Source: Methylocapsa sp. S129
Lineage (GTDB): Bacteria > Pseudomonadota > Alphaproteobacteria > Rhizobiales > Beijerinckiaceae
Direction: 5' to 3'
Length of the DNA: 64,000 nucleotides
Assembly: GCF_009765995.1 (NCBI RefSeq)
Contig: NZ_LMUI01000032.1
Span: 1-64,000 of the forward strand
Part shown: positions 43,739 to 54,699 of the stretch, in pieces
Numbering within the stretch: position 1 is the first letter of the stretch
How the letters are laid out: each line of letters begins with the position of its first letter
Made by a program: the position numbers and the translations under genes
Notes under the pieces: model-generated
The model's input: the letters and a program-made list of their open reading frames with translations, nothing else
Told to the model about the DNA's origin: nothing
Database searches by the model: none

Positions 43739-46213
43739 TCAGCGGCGCGTTCCTCGCAACATGCTGGCGACCGGCTTCTCCAGCGACCGCTCGCGGGTCT
43801 CCGTTGGTTGGTCGTGAGCAACCGGATGCGCGAGCGACCGCTCAGAAGACGTCGTCTCATCGAGTTCGCCGCCCGGATCTGGTGAGCCAGAGGCCTGCTT
43901 GATCAATATGGATTGGTTCGGCGCAGCGATTATAACCCCAAGTTCCTGGAACCGCCTCTTCATGCGTCGATTGAATTCCCGCTGCACGGCCCATCGACCC
44001 GAATCCGTGCATGTGATTTGGCCAACGATCGTCGCGCTCGCGCCGTCCAGCTTGTCCACGCCCCACAATTGCATATCGCCGAGCATCATCGCCTTGAACT
44101 GCGCCTCTTGCCGCATTGCCGCGGCAATCTCTTTCAGCGTCTCGCCGACCCGGTCCGTATCCTCTTCATAGGCGACGCTGACGCTGATTGCTGCATTGCC
44201 GACGCCGCGATTCGAATTCGTCACGCTGGTGACCGAGCTGAACGGAACGATGTGAACAGAGCCGTCGCCGGCCCGCAGCCGGATGGTGCGAATCGATAGA
44301 TTCTCGACCGAACCCGAGAGGCCCGAGACGGTCACCCAATCCCCCACCTGCATGGCGTTTTCCAGCAACAGGAAAAGGCCGGTGATCAGGTCCTGAACGA
44401 GTTTCTGCGAACCAAAGCCAATCGCGATGCCGATGATGCCAGCGCCGGCCAGCAAAGGCGCGATATTCACGCCGATTTCGCTGAGAACGGTAAGGCCGAC
44501 AACGGCGATAATAACGATCAGGAGCGACGAGCGAAGCATGGGCAGCAGCGTTCGCAGCCGGGCCGATCGCGCATAACGCGCCTCGCGCGCCAGCCGCGCA
44601 AGATGGGCCTCCGCGGCAGCGTTCGCGCCCTCCCAGACCGCCACCGCCGCCGCCGCCGCGATCGCGATCGTGACAAGCGCGGAAACCAGACGCCCCCCGA
44701 TCGCGTCGCCCTGGAACCATACCAGCGCATCGAACCCCCAGGTTTCAAAAAGCGCGACCAAAGTCACCCAGCCAATCAGAATGGAGACGGCCCCTCGCAA
44801 CAACGGATAATAGCGATTGGCGCGCTCCTCCAGTCCGGGAAAGCGTTTGGCCATATCGAGATTGACATGAAACATCCGGTCGAGCAGGCCCAAAACCAGG
44901 ATAGCGCCGAGACGCGCCACAACGATCACGGCAATGGTCATCAGAATGAGTTGCAGGGAGCGAGAAAGGCCATCCTGGAGTCTTGCCGCCCAGACAAACC
45001 ACAGCGTCACGATCACAAAGATCGCGATAAAATGCCATGTGCCCGCCAGCCGATTGCGCAGCATCGCGAGGCTCCCATGCGCGCCCTCCGCCGCGCGAAT
45101 CTGCTTGGCGATCGGCGCACGACACTGAAGGACAATCGTCAGCAAGAACAAGTTGACGACGAGTGCGACCAGTTTGACCATCGCGTGGTGAATGTGCGCA
45201 TTCCATTCGAGCAGTTGCGCCGCTTCGACGAAAGTCGCGCCGAAGACGGCTACGACGGCAATGCGGCGCACCCAGATCTCGATATAGGCGGCCGTCTGAT
45301 CGCCCATATGCAAGAGACGCAATCGCCGGTTGGAGGGGGAGACCAGCATCCGGGCGACGCACACGATGGCGCGGCACAGGATGTAGGCCTTCAGCGCTTC
45401 GAATATGATGAGCCTCGTGGATGCCGACGCGCCGACTTCCGTCGCGGCAAGCAGCGCGCCCGCCGCGGCGAAAGCGCCGACCGGAAGCAGCGAGAGCGCC
45501 AGCCGGAGCAAAGCCAGGGGCAGACGGCGCAGCAATCTCAGGGAGTTTGCGCCTCCGGACGGCGCCTGCCCGGGCGGCGTCGGCGAGGAAGAAATGTCTT
45601 CGACGAGCGTCAGCGTTCGTGGAATTGGGGTTTCGTCATGAGGTCTTTGCGCGACGTCGCTGGAACTCTGGGGTTCGACTTCCAGCGCCGCGCGCGGTCG
45701 GCGGAGCACAAAGCCAACGAGCGCCTCGATCGCGAGCGCGCAGCCGAGCACAAGGGCGAGCCGCCAGCCCGCATTCAACGCCGCGGCTTGCATGTCGGTG
45801 TCCGAGGACAAGCTGACCATTCCGCGCCAGAGCAGCGGCAAGTCGGTCGTAGCGCGGGCGGTCGCGACGATTTCGTCTGAAAAGTCTTCAGCCCAACCGG
45901 TTGCTTGCACGACAAGCTGCGCGCCCAAACTGTCGGGTTTGAGCGACAGCGGCGCGGCGGGCGCATGCTGGACCGGCTTTGCGGGCGCAATGGGCGATGA
46001 AGCCTTCGCGACGGTCTGCAAGGTTTCGATCAATTGAGCGCGCTTGTCCGCGTCCCCCAGGACATTCAGCGCCCTTTCGGCCTCAGCGGGAGTCAACGAT
46101 GAGGAGCCTGCCGGCGTGTCGGCGGGATTGGGATTCGGCGCGACTGTCTGGGCATGCGCCGTCACAATCGCGAATAGCGTCACAATAAGAACGCAAAGGG
46201 TCGTCTTCGTCAT
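43739..46213 (-). CDS. Large MscS-family mechanosensitive channel
   Basis: An 824-residue membrane protein. It has a signal peptide (residues 1-21, cleavage after VTAHA), a periplasmic region of about 140 residues and a series of hydrophobic segments. The MscS core lies in the C-terminal third, with pore helix IAPLLAGAGIIGIAIGFGSQ, then KLVQDLITGLFLLLENAMQV and the beta-domain DWVTVSGLSGSVENLSIRT. The hydrophilic tail after about residue 770 is rich in Glu, Ser and Pro. It should open under hypo-osmotic stress. It is not obviously linked to its neighbours. Confidence 0.9.
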   Translation of the reverse strand: MTKTTLCVLIVTLFAIVTAHAQTVAPNPNPADTPAGSSSLTPAEAERALNVLGDADKRAQLIETLQTVAKASSPIAPAKPVQHAPAAPLSLKPDSLGAQLVVQATGWAEDFSDEIVATARATTDLPLLWRGMVSLSSDTDMQAAALNAGWRLALVLGCALAIEALVGFVLRRPRAALEVEPQSSSDVAQRPHDETPIPRTLTLVEDISSSPTPPGQAPSGGANSLRLLRRLPLALLRLALSLLPVGAFAAAGALLAATEVGASASTRLIIFEALKAYILCRAIVCVARMLVSPSNRRLRLLHMGDQTAAYIEIWVRRIAVVAVFGATFVEAAQLLEWNAHIHHAMVKLVALVVNLFLLTIVLQCRAPIAKQIRAAEGAHGSLAMLRNRLAGTWHFIAIFVIVTLWFVWAARLQDGLSRSLQLILMTIAVIVVARLGAILVLGLLDRMFHVNLDMAKRFPGLEERANRYYPLLRGAVSILIGWVTLVALFETWGFDALVWFQGDAIGGRLVSALVTIAIAAAAAVAVWEGANAAAEAHLARLAREARYARSARLRTLLPMLRSSLLIVIIAVVGLTVLSEIGVNIAPLLAGAGIIGIAIGFGSQKLVQDLITGLFLLLENAMQVGDWVTVSGLSGSVENLSIRTIRLRAGDGSVHIVPFSSVTSVTNSNRGVGNAAISVSVAYEEDTDRVGETLKEIAAAMRQEAQFKAMMLGDMQLWGVDKLDGASATIVGQITCTDSGRWAVQREFNRRMKRRFQELGVIIAAPNQSILIKQASGSPDPGGELDETTSSERSLAHPVAHDQPTETRERSLEKPVASMLRGTRR

Positions 46214-46507
46214 CGAATGGGCGCCGGCTGGAGCAGTGGAATCTAGGCGAGGTTGCCAAGCCGATTGGGCGACAACATGGCGAGATGGCGAGATCGCGCG
46301 ACATGATGAGTCTCGGCGGTCTGCGTCTCTCGACTGCGTGTGAACGCGTCCTGCGCCGGAAGATTGCCGCGAGTTACGAAGTTCTCTGCGGCGCCGTCAC
46401 AAAGGGCCGACAACTCAGATCCAGCAGACCGCCGCCGACGCGCCAGCTTGTGCTGGGGCTACGAGTTCGGCGGATCGGCGACGGCGTTCGACATCGAAAG
46501 CCTGAGA

Positions 46508-46798
46508 TCAGGCGGCTTCGTCAAGCGCGACAATGATGTCAGTATACACGCGCTCATGCGGCGCGAGACTCGTTTTGCTTGCATCGGTCCAAGTGGCGAG
46601 CTTCACGACCCGCCCGGTGGGAGCGCCATTCGGATACGGCTCTCCCGGCTCGACGATGTTAAGTCCGTTTCCGTCGAGGAAGAATGTATGATCGCCAAAA
46701 TTGCTTCGAAGCTGCTTGGCGACCGGATGTTCGTTGGGAACGGCTTCAGCGGTGAATTGAATTAGGGTCCGATCGATGCTTCCAGAAGATAGCTTCAT
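46508..46798 (-). CDS. Conserved hypothetical protein, 96 residues
   Basis: A small soluble protein with an acidic, ordered look (HPVAKQLRSNFGDHTFFLDG, then NGLNIVEPGEP). ATG 46798 follows AAAGGAG at six bases. I do not recognise a named domain, although similar short proteins of this pattern occur in Rhizobiales. No membrane segment or signal peptide. About 290 bases without a gene lie on each side. Confidence 0.7.
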   Translation of the reverse strand: MKLSSGSIDRTLIQFTAEAVPNEHPVAKQLRSNFGDHTFFLDGNGLNIVEPGEPYPNGAPTGRVVKLATWTDASKTSLAPHERVYTDIIVALDEAA

Positions 46799-47086
46799 CA
46801 CGTGCTCCTTTTGTCTTTCGTCGGGTTGCGCTGGGTTGCGCTATTTCATCGCAAAAATCCGCGTGCCGCCCACGGGGCGAAGCATGCGGCCACACGGTGA
46901 TTCTCTCGCGTTCACAAACACGCTTTCCGTCTGGACTCCGACGGTGTCGCCACGGCGATGAATCGACAAGCGACGTCCATCGAAAGGTCAACCGCGCGAC
47001 GCAGCCATCTCAGCGCGCCTCCCATGCAGGACGTTCCCCGAAGGCTCAGGCAACCGTCGCGACAACGTCGCTCAGCCTTCGTCCGA

Positions 47087-47452
47087 TCATACCTCTTCGT
47101 GCGTAATCAACGTCAGCCCGCCGTCGTCGTCGACGAGAGCAGCGACGACTTCCGCCGAGTTCAACCCTCTCGCCCTCAGCGCGGCCGACGCTTCCGGCAT
47201 GGCATCGATCGACCTTCGAAGAACTTGCATGTCCTCCTTACTAGACTGCGCGACCGTGGCGCCGACCTGCAGTTGGATTTCAAGCGGCAACGTCTCTAAG
47301 GCGACAATCGTGACGCTCGGAACGGCGCGCCCAAGTTGGGGAGCGGAGTCCTGCAGTTCGTTTGAGGGTGGATACCCCTTCTCGACTTGTGCGTAGGCGG
47401 GAACCCCTACGATCACGGCGACGCAAATGGCAACCATCGTCAATCTTCGCAT
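47087..47452 (-). CDS. Secreted hypothetical protein, 121 residues
   Basis: A signal peptide (MRRLTMVAICVAVIVGVPAYA) is followed by about 100 residues with a helical middle (KEDMQVLRRSIDAMPEASAA) and an acidic end (VAALVDDDGGLTLITHEEV). AAAGGAA precedes the ATG. No family recognised; probably a small periplasmic protein. Confidence 0.65.
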   Translation of the reverse strand: MRRLTMVAICVAVIVGVPAYAQVEKGYPPSNELQDSAPQLGRAVPSVTIVALETLPLEIQLQVGATVAQSSKEDMQVLRRSIDAMPEASAALRARGLNSAEVVAALVDDDGGLTLITHEEV

Positions 47453-48021
47453 GATCGTTCCTTTCCGTAGCTATGGCGGAGGAGGATCACCTTCCTGACG
47501 AAGCATTGATACAGGATGAATTTGGTCGTTCGCCGTCGTGGATGAGGTCTTTCGGTGAAACAAATGCGACGAAAATATGCGGCGGCGCGGAGACTGGGCT
47601 CAAGACCTCCATTGAAGGAGGCTTCGATGGGTTATTTGTTTCTGCTGAGTAAGCGGCAGATGGGGCGCTGACCTCCGACGCAGCCAGCATCCTGAATCAC
47701 AACAAAGCCCGCCCGGGAATCCCCATTCGATTCAATCTATTCAATCTAGATGATTCAGACTCTAGAGGATTGGCGTCGCATCCACACCCGACACGACCAT
47801 TGCGCCCACGCCGACTTGTCGGTATCGGCATCGCCGCAGCCATCCTTTTCCGACTGTAATCAACGAGTCCTGAACCTCGGTCGGAAGACAGCCAGCGATC
47901 GCTCTTTCCACCACGTATCGATGCCGCGGCTTTTCGCATCATGGACTTCCTCGCCCGCGTTGATAAAATCAGATACGCGTGGGGACCGCCGCCTGCGCGG
48001 CGATGGAAGAGGCATCCCCTC
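47453..48021. other. Intergenic region with a possible IS5-family remnant
   Basis: Upstream of cyoA I see no complete gene. At 47627-47671, after GAAGGAGG, a 14-codon frame reads MGYLFLLSKRQMGR and stops. This resembles the start of IS5-group transposases (YLFLLS-x-x-QM) and may be a scar. At 47730-47747 ATTCAATCT is repeated in tandem, and TCTAGA occurs at 47745 and 47761. Promoter elements of the cyo operon must lie here but are not clear. Confidence 0.35.
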
Positions 48022-48918
48022 ATGTCCTTCTTGAAAAGAGCGTCCGTCACGGCTTTGATCCTCGCATTCCCTCTCGAAGGTTGCGGGGGTGTTCTCGACC
48101 CGCAAGGGCCCGTTGGCGTCTCCGAGCGGCTCATTCTTTTCGATTCGCTGGCGATCATGTTGACAATCGTCATCCCGGTGATCGTCGCCACAATAGGGTT
48201 CGCCTGGTGGTTCCGAGCCTCGAACGCCCGTGCATTTTACTGGCCCGACTGGGCCTTCTCAGGCACTTTGGAGCTTATCGTCTGGGCAATCCCAGCGCTC
48301 GTCATCACCTTTCTTGGCGGCATCGCCTGGTTCGGCTCGCACGCGCTCGACCCCTATAGAGCCCTCGACTCGAAAGTGAAGCCGCTCGAAATCGAGGTCG
48401 TGTCGCTCGATTGGAAATGGTTGTTCATTTATCCCAACGAAGGCGTGGCGAGCCTCAACCAGCTCGTTCTGCCTGTCGGCGCGCCGGCGCACTTCAAGCT
48501 GACGTCCAACGGGGTCATGAACAGCTTCTTTGTGCCGCAGCTTGGTAGTCAGATCTACACGATGGCCGGCATGACATCTCAATTGACGCTCCAAGCCGAT
48601 CAGCCCGGAACTTATCAGGGCCTTTCCGCGCAGTTTAGCGGCGACGGCTTCTCCGACATGCATTTCGATGTGCGCGCGCTGCCGACCGACGCGTACGCGA
48701 AATGGATTGCCGACGCCAAAACCAGCGGGTCGACCCTCAACGCTGAAGGTTATGGGCGCCTCGCAAAGCAAAGTGAGAGGGACAAGCCGGTGACCTATGG
48801 CTCGATCGATCCGAAGCTTTTCGATGCGATCGTCAATGAAACCGCACCGCCCGCTCAAGGACCCACTGAAGGGTCGGCCGGTCAGGATGCGCCGCGGGCG
48901 CCGCGTGGAGGAAGCTGA
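48022..48918 (+). CDS. cyoA: Cytochrome o ubiquinol oxidase subunit II
   Basis: A 298-residue subunit II. A lipoprotein-type signal ends at LEGCGG, followed by the CyoA-typical VLDPQGPVG and two membrane segments, then the cupredoxin domain ([39 protein letters not shown]). The CuA cysteines of cytochrome c oxidases are absent, which marks a quinol oxidase. ATG 48022 begins the signal peptide; the 27 codons upstream in frame are not supported. Its stop overlaps the next gene. Confidence 0.94.
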   Translation: MSFLKRASVTALILAFPLEGCGGVLDPQGPVGVSERLILFDSLAIMLTIVIPVIVATIGFAWWFRASNARAFYWPDWAFSGTLELIVWAIPALVITFLGGIAWFGSHALDPYRALDSKVKPLEIEVVSLDWKWLFIYPNEGVASLNQLVLPVGAPAHFKLTSNGVMNSFFVPQLGSQIYTMAGMTSQLTLQADQPGTYQGLSAQFSGDGFSDMHFDVRALPTDAYAKWIADAKTSGSTLNAEGYGRLAKQSERDKPVTYGSIDPKLFDAIVNETAPPAQGPTEGSAGQDAPRAPRGGS

Positions 48919-51569
48919 TGCTTGGCAAGCTGACGTGGTCGGCGATTCCATCCGATCAGCCGATCCCACTAGCGGCGTCTGTTTTGATGATTCTCGCCAT
49001 CCTCAGCGTGCTGGCCTGGGTCGCGGTCAAAGGCTACGCACCCTATCTCTGGCGCGAGTGGGTCACTTCGGTCGACCACAAGCGGATCGGAGTCATGTAT
49101 TGCCTGCTGGCGGTGGTGATGCTGCTGCGCGGGTTCTCGGACGCGATCATGATGCGCTCGCAGCAGGCGCTAGCCTATGATGCGCCAGGCTATCTGCCGC
49201 CTGAGCACTATGACCAGATCTTTTCCGCCCACGGCACGATCATGATCTTTTTCGTGGCGATGCCGTTCATGATCGGCCTCATGAACTTTGTGGTCCCGTT
49301 GCAATTGGGCGTCCGCGATGTGGCATTCCCGACTTTCAATTCGGTGAGTTTCTGGCTGACGGCTTCGGGAGTGTTGCTGGTCAACATGTCACTCGTCGTC
49401 GGCGAGTTCGCCAAGACCGGCTGGCTCGCCTATCCGCCTCTGTCAGAATTGAAATTTTCGCCGGGCGTCGGCGTCGACTACTACCTCTGGGCGCTGCAGA
49501 TATCAGGAATCGGCACACTGCTGACCGGCGTCAATTTCGTAACGACGATCCTCAAGATCCGTGCGCCGGGGATGACCTATACGCGCATGCCGATCTTCTG
49601 TTGGACGGCGCTTGCCGCGAATCTGCTGATTGTCGCCGCCTTCCCGATCCTCACCGCAACCTTCGCAATGCTGTTGCTCGACCGCTACCTCGGGTTCCAT
49701 TTCTTCACGACGGACTTTGGCGGCAATGCGATGATGTATATCAACCTGATCTGGGCGTGGGGCCATCCCGAGGTCTACATCCTGATTCTGCCGGCGTTCG
49801 GAATCTTCTCGGAGGTGATCGCGACCTTCTCAGGTAAGCCCTTGTTTGGCTATCGCTCGATGATCATCGCCACCATGGCGATCTGCATTCTATCGTTTTT
49901 GGTCTGGCTGCATCATTTCTTCACGATGGGAGCGGGCGCGGACGTCAACGGATTCTTCGGGATCATGACGATGATCATCGCCGTGCCGACCGGCGTGAAA
50001 ATATTCAACTGGCTATTTACCCTCTATGGAGGTCGCATACGTTTCGAGACGCCTCTCCTATGGGCGCTCGCCTTCATGGTTACGTTCGTGATCGGCGGCA
50101 TGACAGGCGTACTGCTCGCGGTGCCGCCGGCCGATTTCGTGCTGCACAACTCGCTTTTCCTCGTTGCGCATTTCCATAATGTGGTGATCGGCGGCGTGCT
50201 GTTTGGCGCCTTCGCAGGCTATACTTACTGGTTTCCGAAAGCCTTCGGCTTCAGGCTCGACGATTGGTGGGGCAAGGCCGCTTTCTGGTTTTGGGTGGTC
50301 GGCTTCTACCTCGCATTCATGCCGCTCTATGTGCTCGGGCTGGAAGGGATGACGCGGCGTATGCAACATTACGACGTCGCGGAATGGCGCCCCTGGCTGA
50401 TCGCCGCCGCGGGCGGCTCCGTCGTGATCATGATCGGCATTGGTTGTCAGATCGTCCAGCTCATCGTCAGTATCCGCCGCCGCGACCAGCTTCGCGACCT
50501 GACCGGCGATCCCTGGGACGGCAGGACGCTCGAATGGATCACGGCGTCGCCGCCGCCGGCGTTCAATTTCGCAGTGATGCCGAATGTGCTGGGCGAAGAG
50601 GCCTACTGGGGCGTCAAGCAATTGGCGATCGAACAACACCGGCTGACCGATCTGCCTGCCTACACGGCGATCGAACTGCCGCGCAACAGCCCGACCGGGT
50701 TCGTTGTCGCCTTTTTCGCCGTCGTCACCGGCTTCGCGATGATTTGGCACATCTGGTGGATCGCAGCGCTCGGCCTCGTCGGCGCCTTCGCGACCTTCGT
50801 CGCTTTTGCTTGGCGAGACCATTCGGAATTCGAATTGTCGGCCAAGCAATTGGCCGAGATCGACGCCAAGCGGCGCCAGGCGCGCATCCCCCTGGTCGAG
50901 GGCCGCCAACCAGGTATCACGCCCGTAAAATATTCAGGCGCCAGCGCGCATGACCCGCATAATCTCGGCGCGCGCGACGAGCCCGACGGCGGCTTCAAAG
51001 GGCCCGCCCCCAAACGAATCATCACCGGCTATGGCTTCTGGGTGTTTCTTCTCTCCGATTTCATCATGTTCTCAGGTTTCTACGCCGCCTATGCCGTTCT
51101 TTCGAACGCGACCGCCGCGGGGCCTACCGGCTTGCAGCTTTTTGATTTGCGCACCGTCGCAATCGAGACGGCCTGCCTGCTGCTTTCAAGCTTCGCCTGC
51201 GGCATGGCGACGATCGCCTTCAACGCGCGCAACCAGCTCTGGACGCAGGTTTTCTATTTCATCACCGGCCTCCTCGGTCTCGCGTTCCTCACGCTCGAGG
51301 TCAAGGAATTCGCGAAAATGCTGGGCGAGGGCGCCGGACCGGATCGCAGCGCCTTTCTTTCCGCCTTTTTCACGCTTGTCGGCTGCCACGGCCTACATGT
51401 GACGATTGGGCTGCTCTGGCTCGGGACGATGATGGCGCAGTTCTACACCAAGGGCTTCCGGCCGGACATCATGCGGCGCGGACTTTGTTTCGGCCTGTTC
51501 TGGCACGCCCTCGACATCATCTGGGTGGGCATATTCACCAACGTCTATCTCCTGGGGACCAGCGCATGA
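48918..51569 (+). CDS. cyoB: Cytochrome o ubiquinol oxidase subunits I and III, fused
   Basis: An 883-residue fusion. Residues about 1-655 are subunit I with all heme and copper ligands: His in [24 protein letters not shown] (His, proton-path Glu, cross-linked Tyr), LHHFFTMG and [12 protein letters not shown] linker with [20 protein letters not shown] leads to residues about 695-883, a five-helix subunit III ([58 protein letters not shown]). CyoB and CyoC are normally separate proteins of about 660 and 200 residues. There is no stop or frameshift between the halves. Overlaps cyoA and cyoD by four bases each. Confidence 0.93.
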   Translation: MLGKLTWSAIPSDQPIPLAASVLMILAILSVLAWVAVKGYAPYLWREWVTSVDHKRIGVMYCLLAVVMLLRGFSDAIMMRSQQALAYDAPGYLPPEHYDQIFSAHGTIMIFFVAMPFMIGLMNFVVPLQLGVRDVAFPTFNSVSFWLTASGVLLVNMSLVVGEFAKTGWLAYPPLSELKFSPGVGVDYYLWALQISGIGTLLTGVNFVTTILKIRAPGMTYTRMPIFCWTALAANLLIVAAFPILTATFAMLLLDRYLGFHFFTTDFGGNAMMYINLIWAWGHPEVYILILPAFGIFSEVIATFSGKPLFGYRSMIIATMAICILSFLVWLHHFFTMGAGADVNGFFGIMTMIIAVPTGVKIFNWLFTLYGGRIRFETPLLWALAFMVTFVIGGMTGVLLAVPPADFVLHNSLFLVAHFHNVVIGGVLFGAFAGYTYWFPKAFGFRLDDWWGKAAFWFWVVGFYLAFMPLYVLGLEGMTRRMQHYDVAEWRPWLIAAAGGSVVIMIGIGCQIVQLIVSIRRRDQLRDLTGDPWDGRTLEWITASPPPAFNFAVMPNVLGEEAYWGVKQLAIEQHRLTDLPAYTAIELPRNSPTGFVVAFFAVVTGFAMIWHIWWIAALGLVGAFATFVAFAWRDHSEFELSAKQLAEIDAKRRQARIPLVEGRQPGITPVKYSGASAHDPHNLGARDEPDGGFKGPAPKRIITGYGFWVFLLSDFIMFSGFYAAYAVLSNATAAGPTGLQLFDLRTVAIETACLLLSSFACGMATIAFNARNQLWTQVFYFITGLLGLAFLTLEVKEFAKMLGEGAGPDRSAFLSAFFTLVGCHGLHVTIGLLWLGTMMAQFYTKGFRPDIMRRGLCFGLFWHALDIIWVGIFTNVYLLGTSA

Positions 51570-51973
51570 GCGAGCATGACGCCATAGAAACCCTCGCAGT
51601 CGACGCCGCGCCGGGCGACTTGGAGACCGGCGAACACAGCGTCGCCGCAAGTGTGCGAAATTATCTTATCGGGCTCGCGCTCGCGGCGGCCCTGACTGTC
51701 GGTTCGTTCTGGGTGGCGAGCGACAATGGGCTGATCTACTCGCCGGGCGTCCCTATGGCGTTGGCGGCGCTAGCCGTCGCGCAAATGGGTGTGCATCTCG
51801 CTTTCTTCCTTCACATAACAACAGGATCCGACAACACCAACAACGCGCTCGCGCTCGCCTTCGGCGCGCTGATCGTCGGTATCGTCATCGCCGGCTCGTT
51901 GTGGATCATGTACCACCTCAACACGAATATGATGGTTCCGAGCGACATGATGGACATGCGGATGCAGCGGTGA
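51566..51973 (+). CDS. cyoD: Cytochrome o ubiquinol oxidase subunit IV
   Basis: A 135-residue subunit with three membrane segments ([60 protein letters not shown]) and a methionine-rich C-terminus. The start ATG overlaps the preceding TGA. It completes the cyo operon; a heme O synthase gene (cyoE) does not follow, so it must lie elsewhere. Confidence 0.92.
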   Translation: MSEHDAIETLAVDAAPGDLETGEHSVAASVRNYLIGLALAAALTVGSFWVASDNGLIYSPGVPMALAALAVAQMGVHLAFFLHITTGSDNTNNALALAFGALIVGIVIAGSLWIMYHLNTNMMVPSDMMDMRMQR

Positions 51974-52217
51974 GGATGCTTCAAGTTATACGCCTCACTG
52001 GCGCAGCGGCGACAGCAGATATTCGAGAATCCGCTACGAACCCGTCTTGATCTCCCCGATGACCGCCACGCTGGTCCGCTCCAGCGCGACGCACACGACA
52101 CAGGACGGCGAGTTGTTCGCCTTTTGATCGTCCTTCGCGTTTTCGCAAAACGGTTGTGGCGCAAACGTCAGAGGTCGTGCTAATTAAAGGCTTGGGAGTC
52201 GCCCCCGATTAAGCGCT

Positions 52218-53087
52218 TCAAGGCGACTCTTCCCCCCGCGCAAAGTCGATATAGATATCGCGAAGTTGGCGCGTCAGGGGGCCTGGCTGTCCGTTGCCGA
52301 TGGGATCGCCGTCGACGGATATAACGGGGACGACGAAGTTTGACGCGCTGGTGTAGAAAACCTCCGCGGCCGCCTTCGCCTCGACCACACTGAACGGACG
52401 CTCGTCGATTGTCAGATTTTCACGCGCCGCCAGCCGCATCACGGCGAGCCGCGTAATTCCCGGCAGGATGGCCGTGCTGAGCGGGCGGGTGATGATGCGC
52501 ATGTCTTGGGTGATGATGAAAGCCGTCGACGAACCGCCTTCGGTGACGAAGCCATCCTCGACCATCCACGCCTCCGCCGCGCCCGCCTCCGCCGCCGTTT
52601 GTTTGGCGAGGACCTGGGCGAGCAGCGCGACCGATTTGATGTCGCGACGCGCCCAGCGAAGGTCCGGCAAGGTGATCAGTTTCGCGCCTCGATTGCTCAA
52701 GGGACTGGCGACGATCGCCTTGACCTGAGTGAAGGCGACCACGGTCGGTCGCAAGTCCGGGGGATAGACGAAGTCGCGCTCGGCGACGCCCCGTGTGACC
52801 TCGATATAGATGACGCCCTCGGTCAGGCTGTTGCGGCGGATCAGTTCCTCTTCGATGCCGATCCAGTCGGCGCTCGAATAGGGTTCGGCGATCCGCAATT
52901 CGGCCAACGAGCGTTTCAACCGGGCAAGATGCGCATCGTTGTCGACGAGCTTGCCGTCGAGCACGGCGCTGACCTCATAGATCCCGTCAGCGAAGAGAAA
53001 ACCGCGATCCATGATCGAGATGTTCGCGTCAGCCAGCGGCACATAGGCGCCATTGAGAAATACGATGCGATCGGCGGCGTCAGGCAT
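52218..53087 (-). CDS. dat: D-amino-acid transaminase (class IV PLP fold)
   Basis: A 289-residue class IV aminotransferase. The pattern is that of D-alanine transaminase: VFLNGAYVPLADANISIMDR, FADGIYEVSAV, the PLP lysine in RWARRDIKSVALL and EAWMVEDGFVTEGGSSTAFI. ATG 53087 begins the homology and follows AAAGGGAAA. At the end of the operon for N-carbamoyl-D-amino-acid breakdown, it would remove the amino group from the D-amino acid formed. A branched-chain transaminase is less likely given the context. Confidence 0.85.
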   Translation of the reverse strand: MPDAADRIVFLNGAYVPLADANISIMDRGFLFADGIYEVSAVLDGKLVDNDAHLARLKRSLAELRIAEPYSSADWIGIEEELIRRNSLTEGVIYIEVTRGVAERDFVYPPDLRPTVVAFTQVKAIVASPLSNRGAKLITLPDLRWARRDIKSVALLAQVLAKQTAAEAGAAEAWMVEDGFVTEGGSSTAFIITQDMRIITRPLSTAILPGITRLAVMRLAARENLTIDERPFSVVEAKAAAEVFYTSASNFVVPVISVDGDPIGNGQPGPLTRQLRDIYIDFARGEESP

Positions 53088-53191
53088 TTCAGTTTCCCTT
53101 TGGGATGGGTTCGAGAATTCAGGGACAAGGAGTGAAGCGCCTCGCATCCGTCTGCGATGGCGCGACATACGCATTCGGCCGGACGCCAGCG

Positions 53192-54613
53192 TCAGTTGTT
53201 GAAGGCGGCCTGCGCCTCCGGCAAGGCCCATATCTTCCCTATGGCGGCGGCCCCTGCAGCAGTGATCGCCTCTTCATCGCCGCCGGCGTAGCGGCCGGCC
53301 TCGATCAGTACTTTGCCGTCGACCACCACCATGTCGACGTTGGCGCGGTTGGCGAGCCAGATCAAGGCGCGCCGCGGATCAAACAAAGGCTGGAGGTGCG
53401 GATGCGACAGGTCGACCACGGTCAGGTCGGCGGTCGCGCCGGGCCGGATCTCGCCAAGGTCCGGGCGCTTGATCGCCGCGGCGGCCTGCGTTGTGACAGC
53501 ATCGATGAGCTCCGGCGCGCTCGCCGCGTCCGCCCGTCCCGATGCGACCTTTGAAATCATCGCGGCGGCGTTCAACTCGCCAAGAAGGTCCATATTATAG
53601 CCGTCGGTGCCCACCAGCGTGCGAACGCCATGGCCGGCGAAGCGACTGAAGGCGGCCGTGGTTCCGGCGCGCGCAAACACGCGGGGGCAATTGAGAACCG
53701 CAGCGCCGCGCGCGCCCATTAAGGCAAGGTCGTCATCCGTGCAGTCGATGCAATGCGCGGCGAGCAGGTCGGGCTCCAGCACGCCGAGCCAGTCCAGATA
53801 TTCGGCCGGCGTCCGATCGCCGTATCGGCTGCGAATGGTCGCCACTTCGGACTTGCTCTGCGCCAGGTGGATCGTTATCGGCGCATCCAACTCCCGCGCG
53901 CGCGCGGCGGCGGCGCGCAACAGGTCCGGACCGCAAGTATCGGTCGCATGAGGGCTCATCGCGAGACGGATGCGCCCTTCGCCCCGTCCCTCCCAGCTTG
54001 CGTAAAGGCGGTCCCAGGTCTGGAGATCGACCGAACCGTCCTCCCCGCCAGCCGCATTGGAGGCGTATCGCACGACGCCGCCGCCATCAGCCTGAGCGTT
54101 GGCGGTCGAGAAGAGGTAAGGCGCGCCATAGAAGCGTATTCCCATCTCCAACGCCGCATCGAACATTTCGGGAATGCCGTTTCGGAAAGGCTCCATCACC
54201 GTCGCGGCGCCGCCTTTCAGAAGTTGCAAGATTCCCAGGCGCGCGACGTCCATCCGCTCGGCCGGCGTGAGGATTTCGATTCCAAGCTTCGTCAGCGGCA
54301 GCAGCACGGTATAGACAATGCTCTGATTGTTCTTTCGTCCGGCGCCGTCCTCGGTATGCGTTCGCGCCACCGCCTCGCTGAAGCAATGGTTGTGAAGGTT
54401 CAAAAGCCCTGGCAGGATGAAGCGGCCCGGACGGTCGAACACGCGATCCGCGCCCGCTGGCCGCGACGGCGTGATGGCTGCGATCCGGTCGCCCTCCAGC
54501 AGCACCCAATGGTCGCGAAGCACCTCCTGCGCGCCGTTGCGCCGAGCGAGCACGTAGCTGCCGAAAATCAGAGTTGTCGCGCTGCCGCCCATCGAATTCA
54601 TCCCAACGTTCAT
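53192..54613 (-). CDS. Amidohydrolase of the cytosine deaminase/SsnA/TrzN group
   Basis: A 473-residue metal-dependent amidohydrolase. It has the HxH metal motif in LPGLLNLHNHCFSEAVA, further ligands in ITIHLAQSKSE and LLAAHCID, and the aspartate in VGTDGYNMD. The composite beta-domain at both ends is normal for this group, which deaminates or dechlorinates purines, pyrimidines and triazines. ATG 54613 begins the homology; the upstream extension is rejected. In this operon it probably deaminates a pyrimidine- or hydantoin-related ring. Exact substrate unknown. Confidence 0.87.
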   Translation of the reverse strand: MNVGMNSMGGSATTLIFGSYVLARRNGAQEVLRDHWVLLEGDRIAAITPSRPAGADRVFDRPGRFILPGLLNLHNHCFSEAVARTHTEDGAGRKNNQSIVYTVLLPLTKLGIEILTPAERMDVARLGILQLLKGGAATVMEPFRNGIPEMFDAALEMGIRFYGAPYLFSTANAQADGGGVVRYASNAAGGEDGSVDLQTWDRLYASWEGRGEGRIRLAMSPHATDTCGPDLLRAAAARARELDAPITIHLAQSKSEVATIRSRYGDRTPAEYLDWLGVLEPDLLAAHCIDCTDDDLALMGARGAAVLNCPRVFARAGTTAAFSRFAGHGVRTLVGTDGYNMDLLGELNAAAMISKVASGRADAASAPELIDAVTTQAAAAIKRPDLGEIRPGATADLTVVDLSHPHLQPLFDPRRALIWLANRANVDMVVVDGKVLIEAGRYAGGDEEAITAAGAAAIGKIWALPEAQAAFNN

Positions 54614-54699
54614 ATCGGTCTTATCGCCCCAACCACCGTTGACTCTATGGGGCCGCGATGCGGAACGAGATTTTTGGTCCTTCACTCGCAGCGGGTCCG

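Noticed and set aside
47697-48191. A 164-codon minus-strand ORF over the cyoA start
   Set aside because: It overlaps cyoA antisense, lacks a ribosome site and has arginine/serine-rich shadow composition.
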